53,076 nucleotides of DNA from the NCBI GenBank assembly GCA_034440135.1, contig JAWXBP010000379.1:1-53076 (forward strand), written 5' to 3'. The stretch comes from Planctomycetia bacterium. GTDB taxonomy: Bacteria > Planctomycetota > Planctomycetia > Pirellulales > JALHLM01. The notes below the pieces were generated by a model. It had not been told where the DNA came from, searched no databases, and saw nothing but the letters and a program-made list of their open reading frames with translations. Positions 41,957 through 51,189 of this stretch are shown here, one piece after another. Numbering within the stretch: position 1 is the stretch's first letter; each line of letters starts with the position of its first letter. A program made the translations under genes and the position numbers.

Positions 41957-43657
41957 CTATGGCGTCGATTCGGACGGCGTCACTTGCTCACGCGCTTGCT
42001 CGGCAGCTTCGTCCTTCGGCGCCTCTTCCGTTGTCTCGGTCGACGCTGGCGACTCGGAAGTCGCGGCTGGTTCCGCAGGCGTTGCGAACGCGTTAGCTGG
42101 CGTTGGCGGCTCCTCCGGAGTGGTCGTCGCGCTCGACTTTTCTTCAGGCCGATCGCGCGGATTGTCGATCGTGATCGCCACGCAGAACGGCGCACATTCT
42201 GTCTCGCGATAGGAAACGTAGTCGATCGTTTCGATCGGCGTCTCGGGTCGAGGATTGTCCCAACTGGTGAGGAACAGCCGAATTTGCGGTGCGCCTGGAC
42301 TCTGCTGACCAATCGCCTGGTTCGAGCCGGTCCAAACCATTCGCCCCCGATCGACGGCCTTAGTGCCATCGGCGTCCCACCAATCGCGCACGTCGACACC
42401 GTAGACGATCGGCATCATTTCGACGCCTCCGTCAGCGTAGTGAACTTCGTAGTGTCCGATGGGTACGCCGTCCTTCGGCGCCGGCCAGCCCGTGGCGTGC
42501 AAAAAGTGGAGGCGCTCACAGGTTTCGCCGATCTCAATGCCGTCAATGCGATCCGGAAAATGCGCCGCGGTGCCGTCCTTGTGGCCGAGGCAAAGCACGC
42601 GGTCCGGTACGTTGAAGTTGACGCCGCCCAAAACTTGCTCGCCCGGATTGAGCGTCCCCAGGTTGTTCCCTGCGCGGCCGCCATGTAGGTCTTCATGGAT
42701 GCCCTGGTTCGCGAGTTCCGTGAACGAAACCGGCTCAAACATGCGTGTGATGTCCATCGCGGGCGCGTAGATCGCGGCCACGCCAGCGGCGCTGCCGCCA
42801 AACGGCGATGCGTCTCGCAGCAGCAAACTTTGCACCGCGGGTTCTGACGTGGTCTGCTCCGAAAGTAGCGCGGTGCTGCCATCGACGAAGGCGACGAGGG
42901 CGCCTTCCGGTTGATCGCCCGAAAGGCTCGTTCCTTGCGAATCGTTGATCTTGAAGCTCATGCTGTCAAAGGCGAGGTCTTCTGGCGCGATCCATTCCAC
43001 TGGACTGTAGGACGACTCGACGACCAGCACGGTGCCCCCCATGCCTTTAATCGCATCGGCCCGCGAAGTGGTGGTTCCAGGGGGAAACATTGTGCGCTCG
43101 CCGATCACCACCACGAACTGCGTGCGTCCCTGGCCATCGGGCGTGCCGTTGCTGTAGACGTCCGGAATCAATCTCGCCAAGGAGCGATTGTTTGGGCTAT
43201 CCCACGGTTCGCGCAGGTTGTAGCGGACATAAAGATCGTCGCGCTCCAGATACGGGAGTAGCAACACGCGCCACGAATGGTACGGGCTTCCATCCGGCCC
43301 TAACGTCACGGCCGGCGGAAAGCTCCCCCAGACGTCGTGGTAGGCCTGCATCGCCCCGGCAATGACCTTGAGATTGGTTTCCGTCGTGCCCAGTTGAGCC
43401 TGAGTCTGCAATCGGAGCAGCGTGGGAACCACGAAAGCCGCGGCCAGCAGGCACAGCACCACGGCGATGAGGCCGCCCACGGCCAAGCCAACGGCGCCCT
43501 TGCCCGCAGGCTGCTCGTGCTTCTGCTCCTGCCACTCCGCGACACTGGGAATCGCCACTGGGCGGCCGCAACCGGCGCAAGGACCGGTCATTCCGGCGAA
43601 CTTTTCGGACACGTCCGTGTGTCGCCCGCAATGCGGGCAGATAAACGAAATCGGCAT
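41957..43657 (-). CDS. DUF1559-family protein with N-terminal zinc ribbon
   Basis: A 566-residue protein. The N-terminus is a zinc ribbon with two CxxC pairs (FICPHCGR and GPCAGCGRP). A membrane helix follows (about 57-78), then a DUF1559-type pilin-like region: TETNLKVIAGAMQAYHDVWGSFPPA and DGSPYHSWRVLLLPYLE are typical. The remaining 350 residues differ from the usual DUF1559 and hold no enzyme motif I recognise; the tail is low-complexity Glu/Ala/Pro. DUF1559 proteins abound in planctomycetes and have unknown function. The start has AGGTGAG upstream. Confidence 0.8.
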   Translation of the reverse strand: MPISFICPHCGRHTDVSEKFAGMTGPCAGCGRPVAIPSVAEWQEQKHEQPAGKGAVGLAVGGLIAVVLCLLAAAFVVPTLLRLQTQAQLGTTETNLKVIAGAMQAYHDVWGSFPPAVTLGPDGSPYHSWRVLLLPYLERDDLYVRYNLREPWDSPNNRSLARLIPDVYSNGTPDGQGRTQFVVVIGERTMFPPGTTTSRADAIKGMGGTVLVVESSYSPVEWIAPEDLAFDSMSFKINDSQGTSLSGDQPEGALVAFVDGSTALLSEQTTSEPAVQSLLLRDASPFGGSAAGVAAIYAPAMDITRMFEPVSFTELANQGIHEDLHGGRAGNNLGTLNPGEQVLGGVNFNVPDRVLCLGHKDGTAAHFPDRIDGIEIGETCERLHFLHATGWPAPKDGVPIGHYEVHYADGGVEMMPIVYGVDVRDWWDADGTKAVDRGRMVWTGSNQAIGQQSPGAPQIRLFLTSWDNPRPETPIETIDYVSYRETECAPFCVAITIDNPRDRPEEKSSATTTPEEPPTPANAFATPAEPAATSESPASTETTEEAPKDEAAEQAREQVTPSESTP

Positions 43658-43767
43658 AACTGGCTCACCTGACAGGAGTACGGCGTCGCCGGCCCAGTTT
43701 AACGGACCGACTGTTCCCCAGCCAGATTTTCGTCGCCGGCGGTGCGATCTTTGTCGGAAAGCAGATC

Positions 43768-43791
43768 GCGACCCCCAAAAACTGGGGTCGC
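43768..43791 (-). terminator. Hairpin downstream of the PhcB-like methyltransferase gene
   Basis: GCGACCCC (43768-43775) and GGGGTCGC (43784-43791) form an exact 8-base stem. It follows the stop of the gene at 43821 on the minus strand. No strong T run. Confidence 0.35.
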
Positions 43792-43820
43792 CAGCCGGAA
43801 GACAATCGCCAGTAGCCGCT

Positions 43821-44828
43821 TTAGCGCTTGCGCACTTCCAGGAAAATGATGTTCCGTTGATCCTCGGAACAGAGCCGCACGTCGTGGATTTCGGACTCGG
43901 CGATCTCCGCCGTCAGGTCGATCATGTCCTGCCGCGTGCGGTAGACAAGCTGCCAGTCCATGTAGGTTTCCATGTAACCGACGTCGCGCACGCCCGGCAG
44001 GAAATTGGCCACCATCAGCTTGCCGCGCGGCCGCAACATCTGAAACATTGTGGCCACCAGGCGCTGGGCGACGGGCTGCTCCAGGTAGTCGAACAACCCG
44101 GTCGAGTAGACCAAATGGAATTGGCCCAAATTGAGCTTGTTGGTCAACAGGCTGCGGAACTTGGCCGGCACGGTAATCGCGCCCAGATGCCCGTAGGCAC
44201 GATCGACTTCCGTCAGGCTCTTGGAGTCGGCGTCGAGGGCGACGAGCCGTCCGATCTTGCCACGGCGGATGGCCGATGAGAGATTCGCTTCGCGCAAGTG
44301 TCCGGACGCGATTGCCAGCACGTGCGGCCGGGCACAGCGATCCGCCAGGCGATCGATCATCTCGGCCACGTAGCCCCGCCGCGCGCGGACTCCTTCGGAA
44401 GCCGGCGCCCCGGTCGTGAAGTCGAAAATCAACTGTCCCAGCCGCTCCGCTTCTGGCGGAGACCAGCGTTCCTCGCGGCCATAGATGTAGTCCATCATCT
44501 GGGCGTCGCCCGCATAGCCGCGCGGCTTCGAGAACGCGCGGTATGTGAACGGGTCCTGATGCACCAGTTTCAGCAGCGCGTGCCGTCGGCTGGTTTGAAT
44601 GCACTCGGCCCATTCGTGCGGCGAGCTGCTAAGCCGCCGCGTGCGCAGGCCGAGGAACAGCTCGTCGAGCACGCGATGGACGATATCGCGATGATCGTGC
44701 GCACCAAGCAAGCGCTGATGCACGTCGTTCAAGAAATCCGTGAACAACTGATCGACCGAGACCGGCGAATGCTGCGCGTCGGAAGTGAACCGAGCCCCGG
44801 CGGGGAGCTCGAACGGAGTGGATGACAT
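43821..44828 (-). CDS. SAM-dependent methyltransferase of the extracellular-factor/PhcB-like family
   Basis: A 335-residue protein. Conserved family segments are SSPHEWAECIQTSRRHALLK, DPFTYRAFSKPRGYAGDAQM and MMDYIYG, which precede a Rossmann methyltransferase domain (VLAIASGHLREA, LVALDADSKS). LRPRGKLMVANFLPG and YMDWQLVYRT follow. Motif I is weak (ASGHLRE). Relatives include PhcB of Ralstonia, which methylates 3-hydroxy fatty acids to a quorum signal; that activity here is inferred, not shown. ATG 44828 removes an unsupported N-terminal extension. It is divergent from the aminotransferase gene. Confidence 0.72.
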   Translation of the reverse strand: MSSTPFELPAGARFTSDAQHSPVSVDQLFTDFLNDVHQRLLGAHDHRDIVHRVLDELFLGLRTRRLSSSPHEWAECIQTSRRHALLKLVHQDPFTYRAFSKPRGYAGDAQMMDYIYGREERWSPPEAERLGQLIFDFTTGAPASEGVRARRGYVAEMIDRLADRCARPHVLAIASGHLREANLSSAIRRGKIGRLVALDADSKSLTEVDRAYGHLGAITVPAKFRSLLTNKLNLGQFHLVYSTGLFDYLEQPVAQRLVATMFQMLRPRGKLMVANFLPGVRDVGYMETYMDWQLVYRTRQDMIDLTAEIAESEIHDVRLCSEDQRNIIFLEVRKR

Positions 44829-45149
44829 GTTGGATCGCCGACGATTGGGCCCCGATCCCTGGGGCGGCCGCTCGTGTCGCACCGGCGCTAGTTGAAAATG
44901 CGTTGCGCGATGCTTCGTTGCGCCTATTCAGTACGACACGCATATCAGTATTGTCAGGGAGCTTGAGCAAATCCAGTTTGAATTGATAGAATTCAACGCA
45001 TTAGTCGCACGACAGTCCCGCACAACTGGAGTAGGTGATAACCCTTACTCAGCAAACGCAATTTGCCTAATCGCAAGTGTCAGCGCGATCGTACCCTGCG
45101 ATACGTGATAGCTTTGCAACTGCATGCGACACGGATCAAAACCCAGCAC
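44829..45149. other. Divergent spacer between the PhcB-like and aminotransferase genes
   Basis: About 320 bases without a gene. The only structure I see is the 19-base palindrome at 44978-44996, with a weak promoter around it (TTGAGC 44963-44968 and TAGAAT 44987-44992, spacing 18). Confidence 0.4.
44978..44996. promoter_or_regulatory. Candidate operator palindrome
   Basis: TTGAATT and AATTCAA face each other around a 5-base centre GATAG. It overlaps the candidate -10 box of the plus-strand aminotransferase gene, where a dimeric repressor could bind. Confidence 0.35.
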
Positions 45150-46514
45150 ATGAATCAACCCACCATCCTCGATCTCTATCGCGCACGTACGTCACGCTCG
45201 GCCGAGTTGGCCGCCACGGCGCGCGAACTCTTGCCCGGCGGCGTGGTTCACGATGCGCGCTTGCTGGAGCCGCATGGCATCTATGTCGCGCGAGCCCAAG
45301 GAGCGCGTAAGTGGGACGTCGACAATAACGAATACGTCGACTATTCCGGCGGGCATGGGGCGTTGCTGCTCGGGCACAATCATCCTGCGGTAGTTTCCGC
45401 CGTGCGACAGCAGTTGGAGCGCGGCACGCACTACGGCGCGTGCCATGAACTGGAACTGCGCTGGGCGGAAACGATTCGCCACCTGATGCCGTCCGCCGAA
45501 CGAGTGCGCTTCACCAGTTCCGGCACGGAAGCCACGTTGCTCGCCCTGCGCCTCGCGCGCGCCGCCACCGGACGGACCAAGATTCTGCGCTTCGCCGGGC
45601 ACTTCCACGGCTGGCACGATCACGTCGCCTCGGCCTATGGATCGCACTTCGACGGTTCCCCTACTCCCGGCGTCTTGCCGGCCGTCGCGGAACAAATGAT
45701 CGTCGCTCCGCCGGGAGACGCGGCCGCGTTGGAGGCGACGCTCGCCGCGCACGACGATATCGCCGCCGCCATCATCGAGCCGACCGGCGCCAGTTGGGGA
45801 CAAGTGCCGCTAGATCCCGAATTTCTGTTCACGCTCCGCAAAGCGACCGCGGCGCGCGGCATCGTGTTGATTTTCGATGAAGTGATCACCGGCTTCCGCT
45901 GCGGCCCGGGCGGCGCGCAAGGGGTGCTTGGCATTCGCCCCGACCTGACAACCCTTGCCAAAATCGTGGCTGGCGGGCTGCCAGGCGCGGCAGTCGTCGG
46001 CCGCGCTGAACTGATGGAGGAGCTCGACCCAGTCGCCGCCAAAGCGCGGGGGCGAGAAAAAATTTCGCATCACGGCACGTTCAATGCGAATCCGTTGTCC
46101 GCCGCGGCCGGCATCGCCGCGCTGGAGATCATCGCCACGACCGACGCCTGCGAACGGGCCAGCGAATTCGCGGAGCAACTACGCAACGTCCTCAACGACG
46201 TGCTCGCGATGGAACAAGTCGATTGGTCGGTCTACGGCACGTTCTCCGGTTTCCATGTCTTCACGAATCCAGAGCACCTGTCGATCCGCCCGCATGAGAT
46301 CGACGCCTGTCGCTACGACTACCAAGTCTTGAAAGCCCGGCGACCGGAAGTCATCACCGCGCTGCGCCTCGGCATGTTGGCCCACGGCGTGGAGCTCTTC
46401 AGTTGGCCCGGTGGACCGACATCGATGGTCCACACCGACCGCGACCTGCAACAAACCGCGGAAGCGTTTCAGGCGACGCTGCGGTTGATGAAGCGCGAGG
46501 GATGGATCGATTGA
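45150..46514 (+). CDS. Class III aminotransferase (glutamate-1-semialdehyde aminomutase-like)
   Basis: A 454-residue PLP enzyme. Typical features are SSGTEATLLALRLARAATGR, FHGWHDHV, the PLP-contacting Asp in IFDEVITGFR, and the Schiff-base Lys in LTTLAKIVAGGLPGAA (about residue 272). HHGTFNANPLSAAAG follows. This resembles HemL, but the N-terminal MPGG(V) is kept as LLPGGVVHDA without the NSP of true HemL, so I call only the family. It may use a different amino acid or keto acid. The ATG at 45150 is chosen; upstream in-frame codons are unsupported. Confidence 0.87.
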   Translation: MNQPTILDLYRARTSRSAELAATARELLPGGVVHDARLLEPHGIYVARAQGARKWDVDNNEYVDYSGGHGALLLGHNHPAVVSAVRQQLERGTHYGACHELELRWAETIRHLMPSAERVRFTSSGTEATLLALRLARAATGRTKILRFAGHFHGWHDHVASAYGSHFDGSPTPGVLPAVAEQMIVAPPGDAAALEATLAAHDDIAAAIIEPTGASWGQVPLDPEFLFTLRKATAARGIVLIFDEVITGFRCGPGGAQGVLGIRPDLTTLAKIVAGGLPGAAVVGRAELMEELDPVAAKARGREKISHHGTFNANPLSAAAGIAALEIIATTDACERASEFAEQLRNVLNDVLAMEQVDWSVYGTFSGFHVFTNPEHLSIRPHEIDACRYDYQVLKARRPEVITALRLGMLAHGVELFSWPGGPTSMVHTDRDLQQTAEAFQATLRLMKREGWID

Positions 46515-46543
46515 ACTGCGGAGGCACTGGGAGAGTCCCCTCC

Positions 46544-48787
46544 TCACGACCGTCGCCAAGTGCCGCGGCGGATGGCGTGGCCGATGGCGTTGCTCATGAT
46601 GAATACACTGAGGCCGAGTGCGACGGCGAAGCCGAGCGCCAATTGGCTGGCAATGCCTTGCAAGCCGATCGCCTCGTCGGTCCGCTCCTGAATCACGACC
46701 CAGAACGGTGATCGCGGCACCGGCGCCAACGCCGCTAACCATTCGGCGTCGGGCGACATCGGGTCGACGTAGTCGTCCGTTGTGATCGGCTCGGTGGACA
46801 AAGTCCGCTCAACCGGTGCGGCGACATTGTCGACGCTCCTGAGATGGTCGAGGAGTTTGCCAGGCGCCATTTTCTCCGCCATCTCGCCAGCGTGCGTATA
46901 GCTGTGATGCACGATGATGCGGTGCTGCGGCACGACTTTGAGATCGGTCTTGGAGTCTGGGTCGTCGAGCGCCACGACCACCGTCTTGCGAGACTCGTCA
47001 TGCAACTCGCGCACGCCCAGATCGGCGTCGGTAGCAAATGTTCGGGCGACAATGCCGACGATCGCCCCTTCCGTTTCGGATTGGCGATCATAAATCGGCG
47101 CCACGATGGCGAACTTATGGAGCTTGCCTAGCCGACTGTGATACGGCCGGGAGATGTACGGCATCGACGGAGAAATCCAGCGGCCGTCTTTCACACAGCC
47201 GGACACATAGTCGCGCCAGCGCCAGTCGACGCCGACGAACTCCTCGGACTCCGGAACGCGCATCAGTCCCTTGCCGTTGGCGTCCAGCACAATCCACGTC
47301 GTCTCCGTCGAAGTGCCCCCCGCGGCCACGAACCCATGCGCGGGTGTCATGTACGCCTGCAACGCGGCGGAATCGCCCTCGCTGACCAATGCGGCTAGTT
47401 CCGCGCTGCGCGACGTGGCGAGCACCGGCTCGGCCAATTCATTGAGGCGATCGCGCACCGTATGCGCAACGTGCTCGGCGCTGTACACGAGACTTTGCCG
47501 CATCACGTCGCGCAGTTGGGTTTCCAGCGTCCGCGCCGTGGAGAACGCGAGGCTGCCGACGACCATCAACAACAGCAATGACGAAGCAATCAAGCCCGCC
47601 GCGACTGGGTTGCGCCGCGACCATCGCATCAAGCGCGCCGCCACATTGATCGGCCGCGCCTTGATCGGCTGACCCGTGAGGTAGCGATCCAGTTCTTCCT
47701 GCATCTCCCACGCCGCCGCGTAACGGCGCTGCGGGTCCTTCGCCAAGCACTTGAGGCAGATCGTCTCCAGGTCGCGCGGGACTTTGTTGTTCAACAGCCG
47801 CGGCGAAGCAGGCTCGGTGTCGAGCACTTGCATCAGCGTGTCCATTACCGTCGCGGCGCGGAACGGCGGGCGGCCGGTGAGCAACTCGTAAAGAATCGCG
47901 CCCAGCGAATACACATCGCTCGCCGGACCGATCTCGCCCATCCCCGGCCAGGCCTGTTCTGGCGGCATGTAGCTCGGCGTGCCAACGACCTGTCCCGTAT
48001 CGGTGAGCCCTTCCTGATGCACGCGCTTGGCCAAACCGAAGTCGGTGATCTGCGGGCGATCGTCCGCGTCGATCAGCACGTTGGACGGTTTCAAGTCGCG
48101 ATGCAGAATGCCGCGATCGTGCGCAAACTGAATCGCCATCGCCACGTCGCGCACATATTTCGCCGCGCGCTCGGCCTGCATCGGACGATCCCGCACCATC
48201 CGGCCAAGGTCGCTGCCGGGCACGTACTCCATCGAGAAATAATGATGCCCTTCGACCTCGCCGACTTCATAAATGTCGACGATGTTCTCATGGCTCAAGT
48301 TGGCCGCAGCCTCGGCCTCCTGACGAAATCGGGCCACGTCCTCCTTGGTCGCCAGTCGTCCAGTAAGAATCATCTTCACCGCGACCGTGCGGCCCAGGTT
48401 CAATTGCCGGGCCTTGAACACAATGCCCATGCCGCCTCGGGCGATTTCTTCCTGCAATTCGTATTCGCCGAAGATGGTGCCGGAGGCCGGCACTGACAAC
48501 TCGCCGGAAGTGCTGAAGGCCCCATGGACCGCATCGGCGATCTCGAATGGCTGAAAGGCCACGGTGTCCAATTGCGCGCTCTGTTCGAGCGACGGCGAAA
48601 TCGGGCCCGCCATGCGTTCGACGCAATTGGCCGTATCGAGGTAGGCGCAAAGCTCGTCGGCCAGATCCGGAAACGCGGCCCGCAACGCCTCCCGATCGAC
48701 GCGCTGCCCGGCGTCCATGCGCTCCATCAGCTCGGCCAGAATTTGGTCCGAGGCGTCATTCGGTTCGGGAGCGGCGACGGGTTTCAT
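46544..48787 (-). CDS. Hanks-type Ser/Thr kinase with C-terminal Cache sensor
   Basis: A 747-residue membrane kinase. The kinase domain (about 96-370) has IARGGMGIVFKARQ, VAVKMIL, HRDLKPSNVLI and TDFGLAK, plus PEQ in MPPEQAWPG; all key residues are present. A helix (about 393-415) leads to an extracytoplasmic Cache-like sensor (about 420-700: IVLDANGKGLMRVP, WRWRDYVSG) and a second helix (about 707-732) ends the protein. Its closest partner in this window is the kinase at 39666, which has the same layout. It converges on the aminotransferase gene, with a 29-base gap. Confidence 0.9.
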   Translation of the reverse strand: MKPVAAPEPNDASDQILAELMERMDAGQRVDREALRAAFPDLADELCAYLDTANCVERMAGPISPSLEQSAQLDTVAFQPFEIADAVHGAFSTSGELSVPASGTIFGEYELQEEIARGGMGIVFKARQLNLGRTVAVKMILTGRLATKEDVARFRQEAEAAANLSHENIVDIYEVGEVEGHHYFSMEYVPGSDLGRMVRDRPMQAERAAKYVRDVAMAIQFAHDRGILHRDLKPSNVLIDADDRPQITDFGLAKRVHQEGLTDTGQVVGTPSYMPPEQAWPGMGEIGPASDVYSLGAILYELLTGRPPFRAATVMDTLMQVLDTEPASPRLLNNKVPRDLETICLKCLAKDPQRRYAAAWEMQEELDRYLTGQPIKARPINVAARLMRWSRRNPVAAGLIASSLLLLMVVGSLAFSTARTLETQLRDVMRQSLVYSAEHVAHTVRDRLNELAEPVLATSRSAELAALVSEGDSAALQAYMTPAHGFVAAGGTSTETTWIVLDANGKGLMRVPESEEFVGVDWRWRDYVSGCVKDGRWISPSMPYISRPYHSRLGKLHKFAIVAPIYDRQSETEGAIVGIVARTFATDADLGVRELHDESRKTVVVALDDPDSKTDLKVVPQHRIIVHHSYTHAGEMAEKMAPGKLLDHLRSVDNVAAPVERTLSTEPITTDDYVDPMSPDAEWLAALAPVPRSPFWVVIQERTDEAIGLQGIASQLALGFAVALGLSVFIMSNAIGHAIRRGTWRRS

Positions 48788-48903
48788 CAGGGCATCACAA
48801 GGGCAACGGCAGATCTCGCAGCAGCGGTCTCAATATCCTAACCGTATGTCACGCACGGCACCAAGCAACCTTCGGCCAATGACGATTCGCCTTGACCCGC
48901 GCG

Positions 48904-49010
48904 CCTGTGGGAGGCGTCGCCGACGCCGATGGAATTGGCGCGGATGCTGTCATGGATGTTTTTGCGGATTCACCGCTTTCTCCATCGGCGTCGGAGACGC
49001 CTCTCACAGG
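48904..49010. repeat. MITE-like element with 30-base inverted ends
   Basis: Left arm 48904-48933 and right arm 48981-49010 are inverted copies matching at 28 of 30 positions (core GGCGTCGCCGACGCCGAT). About 47 bases lie between. Located in the divergent spacer of the second kinase and murE. Confidence 0.6.
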
Positions 49011-49071
49011 GGGCCACATTGCTCCTAAGTCGTTATTCGTATTTTGGGTTACAACCTTGCCCAAAGTTGCC

Positions 49072-49099
49072 TTGACACGTTAGTCGAATCTGCGACAAT
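49072..49099 (+). promoter_or_regulatory. Candidate sigma-70 promoter for murE
   Basis: A perfect TTGACA (49072-49077) and GACAAT (49094-49099, 4 of 6) are spaced 16 bases. The leader to the ATG at 49212 would be about 105 bases. Confidence 0.5.
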
Positions 49100-49211
49100 C
49101 CGCCCCGCAAATCAACCACCTGGGTGGTCGCCGCGAGGCAAGGATTGCCCCCGCACCGCCCCTTTTGCTCGACCTCGTTGAGTTCGTGCGTAGGCAAGGA
49201 GGCCTCACGCT

Positions 49212-50714
49212 ATGGGTGATCGGACCCCTCAGGTCCGCGGGATCAGTCTTCGCGAATTGCTGCCCCAGGCGGTGTTCCGCGGTGCGGCCGATATTCGCGT
49301 GACGAGTTGCTGCGGCGAGGCTCGCGGCTGCAAACGCGGCGATTTGTTCGTCGCGATTGCGGACGAAGCCGGCCCCAATGATCGCGCCATGCGATTGGCC
49401 CGCAAGCGCGGCGCCGTCGGCATGGTCACGGATCGCGCGATCGCCTCCGAGGAACTGCCGCTCTGCGTCGTGCCGGACTGCCGCGAAGCCTACGGACGGA
49501 TCTGCCACGCCCTCGTCGGCGATCCCAGCAAACAACTCAAAGTCATTGGCATCACGGGCACGCAAGGCAAGACAGTCACCAGCTACTTGGTCGCCGCGGT
49601 GCTGGAAGCCGGCGGCTTCTATGCCGGAGTGATGGGCACGCTCGGTTACTACGACGGCATCAAAGTCGCGCCAGCCGACAGTGCTACGCCGCAAGTGCCG
49701 GTGCTAGCCCGCTGGCTGGAGCGGATGCAATCGAACGGCTGCACGCACGCCGTGGTGGAAGTCTCGAATCGGGCCCTGGCCGAGGCTCGCCTGGCCGGCA
49801 TCACGCTCGACGCCGCCTGCATTACGAACATCACCCACGATCACCTCGATCAGCCAGGCTCCGACGAAAACTACCGTGCCGTGAAGCACCAGTTGTTTCA
49901 ACACCTGGCGCCGGAAGCGATCACCGTGCTGAACGCGGACGATCCTTCCTGCGACGCTTGCCTGCGGCTGCTAGACGGACCGATGTTGACCATCGGCATC
50001 GACCAGCCGGCCGAGGTCAGTGCGACGCCGCTGGAGCAATCGCGCGGCGAACAAACTTTCTTGCTGAGCGCCGGCAGTGAGACGATTCCCGTCCGCACGC
50101 CGCTGATCGGCACGCACAACATTTACAACTGCCTGACCGCCGCCGCGATGGGGCTGTCCTACGGCATCGACCTTCCCACCATCGTCCGCGGATTGGAAGC
50201 CTTGGACAAAATCCCTGGTCGCCTGGAACGCCTCGAATGTGGGCAGACCTTCGGCGTGTTCATTGACGACGCACGCACGGTGGAAAGCCTCGCCGGCAGT
50301 TTGGCCACATTGCGAAACGTGACGGAAGGCCGCTTGATCTGTGTCTTCGGCGCCGTCGGAGAACGCGATCGCGCCAAACGACCGCTCTTAGGCGCGGTCG
50401 TCGAGAATGCGGCCGACCTCGCGGTGTTGACCACCGACAATCCCCACGACGAGGACCCGCGCCGCATCGCCGGCGACGTCCTCTCAGGTTTCGATCATCC
50501 TGGACGCGTACACGTGGAACCGGATCGCGCGGATGCGATTTGCTGGGCGCTCAATCAAGCGCAGCCCGGCGATTGCATCTTGATCGCGGGCCGCGGCAAC
50601 AGCGCCCACCAAATCATCGCCGGCAAACGCATCCCGCTCGACGACCGAGAAGTCGCCCGCGACTGGCTCTACGAAGCCATCGCCCCGCGCGAAATGTTCC
50701 GGGCGGGAGCGTGA
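49212..50714 (+). CDS. murE: Divergent MurE-type UDP-MurNAc-dipeptide ligase
   Basis: A 500-residue Mur ligase with three domains. The ATP loop is ITGTQGKTVTSY (about 114-125; usual N is Q). The carbamylated-Lys segment reads YRAVKHQLF (about 221-229). DHLDQPGSDENY follows the family. In MurE, the DNPR motif selects diaminopimelate; here residues 409-416 read DNPHDEDP, with His for Arg. The usual SSHAL and YAHTPDAL motifs read SNRAL and DARTVESL. So it may be a true but altered MurE (third amino acid uncertain) or a paralogue. AAGGAGG lies 12 bases before the ATG. No other mur gene is adjacent. Confidence 0.8.
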   Translation: MGDRTPQVRGISLRELLPQAVFRGAADIRVTSCCGEARGCKRGDLFVAIADEAGPNDRAMRLARKRGAVGMVTDRAIASEELPLCVVPDCREAYGRICHALVGDPSKQLKVIGITGTQGKTVTSYLVAAVLEAGGFYAGVMGTLGYYDGIKVAPADSATPQVPVLARWLERMQSNGCTHAVVEVSNRALAEARLAGITLDAACITNITHDHLDQPGSDENYRAVKHQLFQHLAPEAITVLNADDPSCDACLRLLDGPMLTIGIDQPAEVSATPLEQSRGEQTFLLSAGSETIPVRTPLIGTHNIYNCLTAAAMGLSYGIDLPTIVRGLEALDKIPGRLERLECGQTFGVFIDDARTVESLAGSLATLRNVTEGRLICVFGAVGERDRAKRPLLGAVVENAADLAVLTTDNPHDEDPRRIAGDVLSGFDHPGRVHVEPDRADAICWALNQAQPGDCILIAGRGNSAHQIIAGKRIPLDDREVARDWLYEAIAPREMFRAGA

Positions 50715-50721
50715 GGTAGGA

Positions 50722-50793
50722 AGTGATGAGTGCGGAGTGATGAGTGATGAGTATTTTGAAACATTCATCACTCATCACTCCGCACTCATCACT
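50722..50793. terminator. Long near-perfect hairpin after murE
   Basis: Left arm 50722-50752 and right arm 50763-50793 pair at 30 of 31 positions, loop of 10. The arms are made of repeated AGTGATG/ATGAGTG units. It starts 8 bases after the murE stop and would end transcription or protect the mRNA. The unit is, from memory, a common planctomycete spacer repeat. Confidence 0.6.
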
Positions 50794-50984
50794 AGGCGAA
50801 TAGACGACCTCGGCAAACAAAATACACAACGCAAACAAGGAACCATTTGAAGTCCCATCGATCGGTGTAGGGTTTGCGGGAACCTGAACCGTGCCCACCC
50901 TCCTGGGTAGGAGCTCAAGCTTTTCGGGTTGGCGATTACTGGGTCGATCGCTCCGATAGGCGCTTCGCGATGGGACTTAGACTG

Positions 50985-51016
50985 CCCGTCGGGGTGACGC
51001 AAGTCACCCCGACGGG
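50985..51016. repeat. Perfect 14-base hairpin with GCAA loop
   Basis: CCCGTCGGGGTGAC (50985-50998), loop GCAA, and the exact inverse (51003-51016). The GNRA tetraloop suggests a stable RNA hairpin if transcribed. It lies in the murE-folC spacer. Confidence 0.55.
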
Positions 51017-51189
51017 TCAGGGAACACCGTTGGGTCGACCAATCAGGACGCATCCGGGAGTGCCAGCCCGCATGCGTCCTGCGGGGCAGGCGGCCTGACG
51101 CAACTCTTGGCGCTTTCTGCGCTGCACGCAAGTGTGCCCATCGCGATGAACGAGTTATCGCGTTGTGCACATCCGGCGAACTGACGACT

